From Mesodorylaimus sp. YZB2_4 (taxonomy: Eukaryota > Nematoda > Enoplea > Dorylaimida > Dorylaimidae), in assembly GCA_030248295.1 (NCBI GenBank), contig JASANH010001230.1, forward strand, positions 60,547-124,546: a DNA stretch of 64,000 bases. The letters run 5' to 3'. The position numbers were made by a program, and so were the translations under genes. Within the stretch, counting starts at the first letter, position 1, and the number at the start of each line of letters is the position of its first letter. This document shows positions 10,368 to 20,064 of the stretch, piece by piece. The notes under the pieces were generated by a model. It worked only from the letters and a program-made list of their open reading frames with translations. It searched no databases and was not told the origin of the DNA.

Positions 10368-11113
10368 ATGGCATCAATGATCTTCGTGCTCACTCTGCTT
10401 GCGTGCTGCTCCTACAGCAGGGCCACCATCGTCGAGCTGGCCGATGCGGACAAGGAATCGTTTGTGGCCGCGCACAACACGTATCGAAAAGACGCTGGCG
10501 CCACAGCCATGCACAGAATCGTGAGTGGTTAAGCTTAGGCGCTGCGGGCCCCGCATCGAACGTTTTTGCAGAAATGGAACGACGAATTAGCGGCGTTCGC
10601 TGCCACCGTGTCCGAGCGATGCGCTTTCGAACATTCAGAGAACTCGGAACGCGAAAATCTGGCTGGTTTCGCGAATGTTGGCGAGAACCTGTACTGGGGC
10701 GGTGCTAAGCCCACACCGCAAGAAGTCGTCGACTTATGGGCATCTGAGAAGACGACTTATGGCGACAACGATGTGTGCTTGGACATTTACGAATGCGGGC
10801 ACTTCACTCAGGTAGGAAACCCCTTGAATGCTAAGCCATGCTAGTCATCCTTAGTTCAGATCGTGTGGGCCGCCACATCGGACATTGGTTGCGCCATCTC
10901 GAGCTGCCCTGGCGACGAGTACTACTCCTATTGCGAGTACGGTGTGGCGGGCAACATGATGGGCGAGGAGCCCTATGTCACTGGCGACCCGGGGTCCGAA
11001 TGCAGTACCAAATATCCAGGGACAACGGCCGATGCTGATGGGCTGTGCGGTAAGTGCTATGCCTCGCATCGTTGCACGCGGGAATAACGTTAATCTGCGG
11101 TTTTTCAGTGTAA
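10368..11113 (+). CDS. Secreted CAP-domain (SCP/TAPS) protein, CAP1
   Basis: Four coding exons: 10368-10520, 10572-10811, 10860-11049 and 11109-11113, giving 195 residues. Introns are 48-59 nt with GT..AG ends and consistent phase; the last codon pair (GTG TAA) is split by the final intron. Residues 1-19 form a signal peptide. The single CAP domain shows HNTYRKDAGA, GENLYWG, GHFTQIVWAATSDIGC and YCEYGVAGN, the CAP1 and CAP2 signatures, with both cavity histidines present. Nematode members are secreted and often bind lipids or act as venom-allergen-like effectors. An upstream UTR intron (10074-10349) ends 18 bp before the ATG. CAP2, 8 kb downstream, is a close paralogue with identical exon phases. 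Confidence 0.9.
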
Positions 11114-11585
11114 TCGCCGACTGAGCGTGAGATTACGTGGTAAGACGTAAAGTGAAAAGAAATATCAAAATTGAAGTATTTTGTGGCCCTGGTGACCAGG
11201 GTGGCGGTGAAATGCTCAAGTTATGCACTTATCTCGATATATGAGTGGTGATTGGGTGAATGCGTGCATCTTGTCTGAACTTGCTCATTTACTCACGTCA
11301 GTTTTTGTCAGAGTGCAGAGGAATGAAAAAGGTTTGGGCAAATTGAATCAGCAAAATGTGGTGAGTGGGTGAAGACAATCCCCTCTGTGCGTTCCATGAA
11401 CAAGGCTCGGCTCCTAGTCTGATATCATCTTGCGCCCATTCGCCCCTGGAAAGACCCGGCACTAACGATAAGGCGTGCAAGCTCGCACATAAAGCACAGC
11501 TAACTAAATACATTCACACGCAGCGTCGGGCAACAAACGACCGTCAGTCGTTCCTTCTTGCTTTCTTTCAATGATTTCTTTCTTT
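11114..11585. other. CAP1 3' flank
   Basis: Homologous to the CAP2 3' flank at 19041-19300. Where CAP2 has AATAAA before AAGGTTTGG, the CAP1 copy reads AATGAA, so the canonical polyadenylation signal appears degraded here. No other feature. Confidence 0.45.
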
Positions 11586-13128
11586 GGGGCCATCCATAAA
11601 GGTCGACCGCAGCCTAGGGGGGGAGGGGGTTGGCAAAAAGTGGTCAGCTGCGGTCGGGGGAGGGGGAGGGGTAGCGGCCAATGGTCGACCGCAGCAAATT
11701 TTTAGACTTTTGATGACAAAAAAACACCTTTTATCTTCACCAGTGGTGCGCGTTCAAGCCTTCAAAACTTTTTTCTTCTCTTCTCCTTGGTCGTTCATTC
11801 TCGATAATGCAATTTCGGGTTCATCAGGACTCTTATTCCCAACTGGAATGGCATCTGATCCGAAAGGAAAAAGTTGGGAGGCGATGGCTTAGCTGATTTA
11901 GGCGTTGATCCGCCTTTCTGGCCCGCAACCCCGACTGGGAGGCCGAGGTTCTATTCCGACGGAGGACGGCAGTTTAGTAGCTTGTCGTTGGCTTTGGACA
12001 CCTGGCTCTTGGCGAGTCCACTGCCACTGTCAAATGGTGGACGCCCACCCAAGGAGTAGAGAATTGGGAAACTGTCCTCGAACACCAGTCGGGAAGGTTC
12101 CTAAGCTAGCCTAAGCCCCTTCTCACCCAGTATGCCCTCGTGTAGAGGTGCTCCAAGTGAAGACACATGGAGCCTGCCATGAGAGCTGGTCACCTCTAGG
12201 GATAGGTCGGTTTCACCTTTGTCCAGGATCGAGATCAGGGCAAGCCCGATCGGGATCAGGATTTTTTGTTTGAGGTCGAACAGTTTGCACGCACGAAGGA
12301 GATGAGTCTATTTTCCAGACCAAAGCTCACTTTAGTCATCCAGGTTTTTTATCAGGTCGAGTTTCAGTCATTATAAATAAGCCGAAATTGATGAGTACCG
12401 TATTTCCTCGAAATTCTCCCCGCGGGAGAAATTTTTTCAAATGGGTCCCAGACGGGGGAGAATAAAGTTCAATCGGGGTCTAGACAGGGGAGAATAACCA
12501 GAGGGGGGAGGATTTCGAGGAAATACAGTACATTCGCAGTTTCGATACTCGTCCAGCGAGGTCAGCCTAGGCTAAGTAAAATTAGTGTTGCTATCATTAT
12601 CGATTTGAGCCGATGTTGCTGTTGCCTCTTCATCGCTACTGCTTCATGGCAGATATGATGGATCAGAGTGTGCCTGCCATGCTTATGCATGTCATAATTA
12701 TTATCAGAATCCTGATGCCTCAATGTCAGGATCAGGATTGGGATCCCGACCTATCCCTCACAGCCGCGCTTATCATATCATGACTGCTTGCCAGCTAATA
12801 TGATTGACAGTCCCGTAGGGAACTGAGCCGGCGCGGCCCAACCCGCAAAACTTTTACAAAATATGGGGAAAAGTTTGTGGAGGCTTTTACAAAATAGAAA
12901 TCCGCTCCATAAATCGAAAACGATTTGTCTTCGAAGGAGATAGCATCTTGTCGAGCTCAAGAAAGCATAAGACGAAACATTTCACAAAACTGCGTTCGGA
13001 AGGGGGGTACGGCTGAAAAGATCGACCATTTTTGAGGAGGATTCGCGATAAGTGGTCGGCATGCGGTCAGGGGGGAGGGGGGGTCAAAAAATCGAGATTT
13101 TGTGCGGTCGACCTTTATGGATGGCCCC
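11586..13128. mobile_element. TIR element, 1.54 kb, non-autonomous
   Basis: Both ends begin GGGGCCATCCATAAAGGTCG and continue identically through ACCGCA in inverted orientation, a perfect 26-bp terminal inverted repeat. GGTCGACCGCA motifs recur just inside the left end. No transposase frame is visible. A MITE (12396-12530) is nested inside. Internal segments recur in reverse at 58255-58695 and in part near 52450-52670. A degenerate left end (GGGGCCATCCATA) occurs at 15962. No clean target-site duplication was found. Confidence 0.7.
12396..12530. mobile_element. MITE with TA target site
   Basis: A 135-bp near-palindrome. The left end TACCGTATTTCCTCGAAATT mirrors the right end ATTTCGAGGAAATACAGTA, and TA at each edge fits a Tc1/mariner-type target. 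Related half-copies: 58455-58530, and a minimal hairpin at about 42011-42034. Confidence 0.65.
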
Positions 13129-15395
13129 TTTTTCGGCGGGCTGCGCCCCTTGGCCCCCCTAAGACTAAAAGTGAAAGCGGATGCAACACACACACACTAG
13201 CAAACATCTAACATTGCCAGCTTGAAACATAAAAGAAAAGGATTTATTTGTCGAATTGTATACATATGCCGGCGATTTTGCTGTTTGCCTAAGCCTGAGC
13301 TAACCTATGTTGGGGACCAAACAGCAAAAATGCCCATTTGTGGAAAAAAGAAAAACTTGGAAAATAGCATGTCTGGAGAAAGAGCGTAGAGAAAGATTCA
13401 CCATGGGGCCCCCCGTCCGCTTTATACTCAAGCGTTCTGGGGTTAATACGCCACAGCTTCGCACGCTATTTCAGCAGGTTTTATAGTGCGCTCCAGCTTG
13501 AATCACCCAAATGGTTGTATCATAACGCTGAACACACGCCTGCCCGCACACACACACTCACACGCAGTGACGTTGTTTCAGTTAGCTGTGTTTTATGTGC
13601 GAAGTTGCTTTCCTTAGTGCCTGCTCCTGGAAAGAATGCAATACAGTGGGCACCCGTGCGAGGCGAAGAAAACTAAGTATGTAGATGCATGGTGCCAGTG
13701 ATGTAAAGTTCGTACCCTCCCAGTGTAATAGCCCTACGTGGGAGAAGATACCGCGGGGAGCGTACTGAATCAGAAACCCTCCAGGCAGGTCACCTAGTCG
13801 TAGGTGCCTGGGACATCAATCCGAGGGTTTCTTCCTCTCCTCTTCTTGGGATCCTCTTCTTTCGAGCAAAATAGCACATCCGACGTTAACCAGCCTCTTC
13901 TGGAAGGCATCCCCCACGGGAAACGAACTTTAGTGATTGAAGAAAAAACTAGGTGCGTCTGAACCATTGTCTGTCAGACAATAGTTCTTCCACTGACATA
14001 GGACATTTTTTCAGGAAACTTCTGCACCAGCTAGTCGTCGAGGCGTTGATTGCAGGGCACATACAGGGCCGACACGACGTTCAGCTTGTACGATGCTTGG
14101 TCGTCACACAACTTGGCCATCTACCTGGCCAGCTTGTCGGGCAAGGCCGGGCGCCTCCACATAGCCAAAACCGCTCACTGAAAATCAAGCAACAGTTGCC
14201 AAACATTTGGACCCATTGATCGATCTCTCTGATCGACAAGTCTCGACGCCTTCGCGATGATACCCTCGATGCAAGAAGGCCGATTTTTTTCCAAGAATGT
14301 TCCTGAAATGGTGACACCTTACGATTAGTACATTGTCTCTTTCTGTCAATGGAAACTGTCAAAACCAGAGAACGACAGTATACATGCTCGACGCAGAATA
14401 GAATATGAATGTACAAAACAATAAACCAGTAAAAGGAATAAATTACGCAAAACATTACTTTTTTTTCTTGTGTCGTTTCTTTCTTGCAAATCGCCACCTT
14501 CGTTTAAATCGTTCTGATCGCTAACAACTCCGGCGTTTTCCATTTCGGCGGATAATGTCGTAACCTTGTGCGTGAATATAAATAAAATAAAAATGCCAAT
14601 GGCCAAATAAAAATCCCAATATAATGAAAATAAAAATGCCAATGGACTGCGAATGGAATCGATAGAATCAGGCTTGACCTGCCAAATCGGTCGTAAACGC
14701 AGCACTGCCGCAGGGTCTTTCGTAGCTGCCTATAACATGGCACAGCTACCCCTTCGGAGCCCGTCAAAACTATGGCACCGAACCCCTTCGGAGCCCGCCT
14801 ACTACATAGGCACAGCAACCCCTTCGGAGCCCGCGGATTTGATGGCTCACTATACCTGTATATTTCCGGTGTCATTGCTTCGGCGATAGCATAGCACATC
14901 GCGCCCAACAGCCAGCCAGGAATCATAACTTCCCACAAGGCTATTTCCCACAGATTATGAGCAGATTCTCAGGAAGTGAATATTTGCGTGCCGACCAGCT
15001 GGCAACAAGGAAAGGGCCAGTGATAAGATTGCACTGGAGTATGCCCATCAATGAAAGTCGACTGCAAAATCTCGATTTTTGATTTCGCTTCCGCTGATTG
15101 CATGTTGACCATTTTTCGCTCCCAACTTTCGCAAGCGCTGCTGAATTCAGTCTTGCCGACAGGGTTTTAAAACGTTCGGGCAAAGCCATGGGCCTCCGGA
15201 ACCGCATTCCGATTCAGTAACGTGATACCCTGTCAAGTTATCCGCCGTCGAAAGACAGGTGTCGGGTGTCGGGTGGGGATAGAGGGCTAGAAAATTTGCT
15301 CTTTCAGCAAAAAGAACAAAAATGAAGTAGCAAAAAATGAGAAACAACAATATGATTCTAGGGCAACCAATCGGAAGTATAGGGCACGGGCTTTT
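13129..15395. other. Intergenic with a short tandem repeat, no gene seen
   Basis: No exon model could be supported. Frames at 14081-14938 (-) lack any domain and cross AT-rich tandem sequence. The stretch 14575-14650 has repeated AAATAAAAATGCCAATG units. Confidence 0.45.
14730..14838. repeat. Three-unit tandem repeat
   Basis: Three imperfect copies of a roughly 40-bp unit containing CCCCTTCGGAGCCCG, preceded by GGCAC(A)G(C/A). Function unknown. Confidence 0.6.
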
Positions 15396-15735
15396 GTCGA
15401 ATTTCGGCTTCACGGGCTCTAGCAGACATTTGGCGGTGCGAAATAGATGCATTTCGCGCCGCCAAATGTCTGCCAAAAGTCGGCGTGTGCGCGCCTAGTG
15501 TGACGTCATGCGAGGCCCATGACGAAATGGAATGGAATAAAATATAAAACCGAATAATTTCTCGTAAGATTCATAGGATTCATCCGTTCAATGGACAACA
15601 AGCATAAAATTTAAGCAAATGAGTTAACCTTAGTCCGGTTGCATTTTTAGCATACTAGGCGCGCACTAAACAGGTCAGTCGCCATCCATTTCGCACAGCC
15701 AAATGTCTGCTAGAGCCCGCGAAACGGAAATTCGA
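15396..15735. mobile_element. MITE with inverted terminal repeats
   Basis: The left arm TCGAATTTCGGCTTCACGGG with CTCTAGCAGACATTTGGC is matched in inverted orientation by GCCAAATGTCTGCTAGAGCC and AAATTCGA at the right end. An extra internal hairpin built on AGACATTTGGCGG is centred near 15447. Non-coding, about 340 bp. Confidence 0.6.
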
Positions 15736-16002
15736 GCCTCTGGGGCGGCAGGTGCTGTCGACACAGATACCTCCTAGACCTGAGATGGGTGTCCTAGCGA
15801 GCTATGAGAATCTGTTATGACGGAGATCTGGGTAGCGTGATTTTGAACTTAAGGTTGCGTGATGCAGAAACATTGCAAAGAATGATAGAAAAAATTTGCC
15901 AAACTTTGCCATGGTGACCACGTGGTCAGTCTTGACAAGAAGTGCAAGTGGGATAGCCTTAGGGGCCATCCATAGGGGTTGATGGCAGCCTGGAAGGGAA
16001 GG

Positions 16003-16125
16003 TAGTCAGGTCATACTCAAGCCAAGCACCATGCAGCGCACTCGGGGGCTAGGGGACTCAGTTGACAATCATTTTGTACCGGGGCGGGAGTCGAACCCTG
16101 CCATGACTGCGGTCGACTGAGTGCT
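16003..16125 (-). repeat. tRNA-derived SINE fragment (family B)
   Basis: The reverse complement contains the B-box-like GGTTCGACTCCCGCC, then GGTACAAAATGATTG, then GCGCTGCATGGTGCTTGGC. The same order is found in the copies at 35431-35590 and 62725-62894. Confidence 0.6.
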
Positions 16126-17514
16126 AGATATTTACTAAATCGCCAAACTTTGGCAAGTATTTTCCTTGGGTGTTCGCAAAACCTGATCTCAAATTTGTAA
16201 TACGACTGGCTCCGTATTACTGGAGGGAGTGACCGGTGGAGCTTTTGCACCAGGCCGAAAACCCAGGGCAGCCTAGCAAGTCTTCCGACCTAGTACATGG
16301 CTGATACGTCACCCCGACGGGGGACGCTCCCAGCTGCCGGCTTCGTGCAGAGAATCGATTGCCAGTCGAGCCACTACAAATTTAAGACCACTCACCCGGT
16401 TCCCTCGCTTGAGTAACGTGTAGTGGACAAGCCTGATCAGGAGGGTTGAACACCAATTGCTGGGTAGAACAGATGGAAGAGCAGTGAGAGTGCCAGCAGG
16501 ACTCCTCAATCTTCAGTGCATGCTAGGTCAGGGGAGAGCTGAGCTAACGCCTGCTAAACAATCGAAATTTCAACGCGCATGCAACCTGGAAGAAAAAAAC
16601 CAGGAAGTTCGGTAATGAAACCCGCAAAAGTTAATGCAGCGGGGTTTCACTTGAGCAAAACTGTATGTTTTTAATGAGATGGCCTTGCTAGCATATGATC
16701 CATATGACTATTATATCATGTGCGGTGGCTTAGTAATCCACCGTCAAATACTTTCCCCGCCTCGAACTCATTTCCTTGGCATTGCGGCGTGCTATTTTTG
16801 GTCCCAACGAGTGGTTGTTTCATGCGCTATGCGGAGCCTCACTACAAAAGTTGGAAACGTTATCAGTTAGCAGATAATCTCACCATACGCAAATTTTGTT
16901 TGTATACTACAAATTAATGGAAGGTTTAATTTCTTCAAATCAACCCAATGCTTTTTTGTGTTTGTTTAAATTTGGCTAAAACGATAAAGATCGCCTGAAA
17001 ACGTGGACAAAAACAATCAGTCAGTAAAACGAAATATATGCTGAAAGTTTATGTGCGAACAGTTTCAGCCATAATCTAAGCCCATTTGCCTTTTTTGGGG
17101 TATGGATATGGGTCGAGTACCCGTTCTGCTGGTGACTGAGTTCGGGCCAGGCTCAACCCCCAAATGACACAGGTCAGTTTCCGGAGGCGGAGGTGCTCCT
17201 AGTGGAGACGTCAGAGGGAATATGCCGCGAGAGCTGGTCATCTCGCGGACTCGCTTAACATGACTGCTAAACTAAGGCAGCGCCCACCCGAAAAATGGTA
17301 TGATTCAAGATCATTGTTTGAAGATAATTTCCGAGTAAGCTATAAATTATTGATATAAAAGTTCAAAAAATGCGCGCCATTCTGTTAAAGCTGGCAAAAC
17401 GCCTGATAGGCAGCTCGATTTGCCGATCGGGTTCTCCCGAAATACGCTTTCAATAATGTGGGCATCCAGTTGGCGCTGCTCGCTCTTTCTCATCTTTAGC
17501 CTGCACAACGATCG
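16126..17514. other. Intergenic; holds a decayed astacin 3' end
   Basis: Apart from the pseudogene fragment at 16905-17095, no coding or structural feature is supported. Confidence 0.4.
16905..17095 (-). pseudogene. Decayed copy of the astacin gene 3' end
   Basis: On the minus strand this matches the last coding bases, stop codon and 3' flank of the astacin gene at 25892. The C-terminal codons around GTGGCTGAGGCTGTTCGCGCATAA correspond to ATGGCTGAAACTGTTCGCACATAA here, with a one-base deletion just before. Further out, TTCAAATCAACCCAATGC here aligns with TCAAAATCAACCCAATGC at 24706-24723. The 1.06-kb element that splits the astacin flank is absent here, so this copy shows the empty site. Confidence 0.6.
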
Positions 17515-17955
17515 CGGCCTGCCGATATCTGCATTTTAGTCTTCTGCGCGTGTCTACTCTGAAAACGGGTTTTGCACATGTCAGCACTCAATCATTAGCC
17601 TCATATGCCTTACCTGTGCTCTTGTAGGCCCGCGGTATGAAAACATGGAGTATTCGTCCAGTGCGCCATGACGTAGATGGGCTATTATTTGAGGGACCAG
17701 TTTCGTTTAATTGGTCGTTTAGCTCATTTCGTTATCTGTCGAGTCCTTTGCCAAATATTGCGATGAACAGCCATCATTTCAGATCAAACCTGCTCCGCCG
17801 CACTACGTTTCATGCCTTCGTCATTAAAGTCACGAAACAATTGCACGAGCTAGGAGGCCTGTTTAGGACAATTTAGCAAATCGCTGTCATCCATCACATG
17901 CTATCAGCTAATATATTCGTATGGGTATATAAGCTGGCACTCGAGCATGGGACTC
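17515..17955 (+). promoter_or_regulatory. CAP2 promoter region with TATA box
   Basis: TATATAAG at 17926-17933 is followed by CTGGCACTCGAG. GTCATCCATCACATG (17886-17900) lies 25 bp upstream, exactly as in CAP1, and TTTAATTGGTCGTTTAGC starts at 17706. A 5' UTR intron runs 18014-18268, ending 14 bp before the ATG. Confidence 0.7.
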
Positions 17956-18282
17956 ACAATCCGGATCGCCGACACAGATTTGGCTTAGAGCGTCGATGGT
18001 CGATACTTAATTGGTAAGTGGCAGCCAGAATGCAGGGTAGCTGACATGCTCCCTAGTCCCCACCATGTGCTGGGCAGAGGCGATCATAGCCTTCACTCAG
18101 ACTGCAATTGTCATCAAGCCCTTCCCCCACTGGACGCTCTCTGATGCTACACTCTGACTCGAGGCGGGAACCTTCGCTGCAAAGGATCACAGCGGGGGCT
18201 TCAATAGGAGCATAGCAAACCTTGGATAGCATCCTCTGCTGACAAAGTATATTCACTAGACTCCTCAGTGAAACGGTCCATC

Positions 18283-19040
18283 ATGGCAGCAATGATCTTC
18301 GCACTCACTCTGCTGGTCTGCTTCTCCCGCAGCATAGCCGGCATCATCGAGTTGTCCGATGCGGACAAGCAAGTGTTTGTGGACTTGCATAACAAGTACC
18401 GAAAAGAAGCTGGCGCCACAGCAATGAACAAACTCGTGAGTGTCCGAGTGTAGTGCAGGTAACGAAAAAGCCTGCATTGAACTTCATTTTAGAAATGGAA
18501 TGAGGGACTAGCGGGATTCGCGACCAAGGTGGCGGAAAGATGCGTTTTTGAACATTCAGACAACTCGGAACGCAAAAACTTGGCTGGTTTCGCGAGTGTT
18601 GGCGAGAACGCATTTTCACAACCCGACGCTACGACTACACCTACACCGCAACAAGTCGTGGAATTATGGGCATCTGAGAAGACGACTTATGGCGACAACG
18701 ATGTGTGTCTGGACATTTACGAATGCGGGCACTTCACGCAGGTAGGGAGCTCATTTCAGAGTCATATGTTCCGCTAACTGTGCCTCATTCAGATCGTGTG
18801 GGCCCCCACGACGGACATTGGTTGCGCAACCATTAACTGCCCAGGAGACCACTTCCTCGCCTTCTGCGAGTACGGTGTGGCGGGCAACATGATCGGCGAG
18901 GAGCCCTATGTCACTGGCGACCCCGGCTCCGAATGCAGTACCAAATACCCGGGCAAAACGGCCGATGCTGATGGGCTGTGCGGTAAGTGATATGCCTCAG
19001 ATTGTTGCACGTGGGAATAAACTGAAGTTTTTCAGTGTAA
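18283..19040 (+). CDS. Secreted CAP-domain (SCP/TAPS) protein, CAP2
   Basis: Exons 18283-18435, 18493-18741, 18793-18982 and 19036-19040 give 198 residues. Intron positions and phases equal those of CAP1. The signal peptide is followed by one CAP domain with HNKYRKEAGA, the GENAF loop, GHFTQIVWAPTTDIGC and YCEYGVAGN. Compared with CAP1 there is a three-residue insertion in the loop after GEN (a Thr/Pro-rich stretch replacing LYWGG). The segment from the WASEKTTYGDNDVC helix to the end is nearly identical, which indicates recent duplication or gene conversion of the 3' half. An in-frame GTG lies upstream, but the ATG matches CAP1. AATAAA at about 19265 could serve polyadenylation. Probably secreted; partner unknown. 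Confidence 0.9.
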
Positions 19041-19599
19041 TCGCCGACTGACGGAAAGATCGAGTGGTTAGTAATCCAGTGGAGAAGAAGTTTCCAGCAA
19101 TATCTAAACTAAAGTATTGTGGCACTTGTAACCAAGTTTGTTGTAAAATGCTCAGCTTTCGCACTTGTCGCACCCACTCATTAGCACTTTGTGCGCTAGT
19201 AGTTAAATGCACTTTGTGTAGGCCCTGATTATTTACCCACGGTATATATCTTAGACTGCAAAGAAATAAATAAGGTTTGGGGCGAACGATTTTGAAAATA
19301 TCTTACGTTAGTGGGGGGCTAAACTCTCTGTGATAACTGAAACAGCAGAGCTGAAACCTCAGACGCACGATGGTCAGCACTTTTACTGCAGCTCGTAGTC
19401 TGTCATCACGTCGGTAATCACAAAATAAAGGGCAGGAGGCGCCCAAGGGAAGAACATGGACGTGAATGAGTACCCTGGCATAGAATTCGTGTCATACGCG
19501 CTCAGATAGTAAGTGAACAGCGTATTTCGATATCAAACTCAACATTGCGGTACATGGCGCTCAACAGCCACATCTAACTCAGGAATCACACTTTGTGCG
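19041..19599. other. CAP2 3' flank, nothing further seen
   Basis: The first 250 bases resemble the CAP1 3' flank. The remainder shows no supported feature. Confidence 0.4.
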
Positions 19600-20064
19600 G
19601 CAATCAACAGGCACGGTACGTAGTTGCCTGTTTAGCCACACAGATGCGCAATGTTAAGCGGACAACTTTGCTCGCCCATAACTCAACAACAAATCAATGA
19701 AAATGCACAATATTTTGGGAATAAGCTATGTTTGCCATGGCCAATAATCGTGCAAAATTTTGTCGGAAATGACCCAGCCGTTCTCGAGATCCAAAATGCA
19801 CGTTTTGCTGTTCCAGGGGGGGGGGGGGGGGCGACGGAAGACGAAGTACTGGGATCACGTCTGCAGCAATAACCACTGAAGCTACGGACAAAAGAGCTAG
19901 TTTTTCTGAAAGCTCTCATGGCGAGAGTTATTCTTTTCAGGGTAAGATTTTGAGATTCGCGCTTTTTGTGCTCGAAAAACTGGATTTTAACGCATACCAC
20001 CAGCAGGCGGTGTATTTTTATTAGCCGTGCGGCGCGTTAGTGCTGTTTCCGTTAGCCGTAGCTG
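19600..20064 (+). repeat. Right inverted repeat block, first part
   Basis: Reverse complement of about 8745-9140: GGCACGGTA, TTGCCTGTTTAGCCACACAG, GCCATGGCCAATAATCGTGC and CCACCAGCAGGCGG in order. A G homopolymer at about 19817-19830 interrupts it. It is continued by 22413-24190 beyond the inserted hAT-like element. Confidence 0.75.

Noticed and set aside
10872-11069. Minus-strand ORF opposite CAP1 exon 3
   Set aside because: Antisense shadow of a conserved CAP exon.
14730-14838. Possible CRISPR-like direct repeats
   Set aside because: Only three imperfect adjacent copies with unequal spacing in a eukaryotic genome; a simple tandem repeat.
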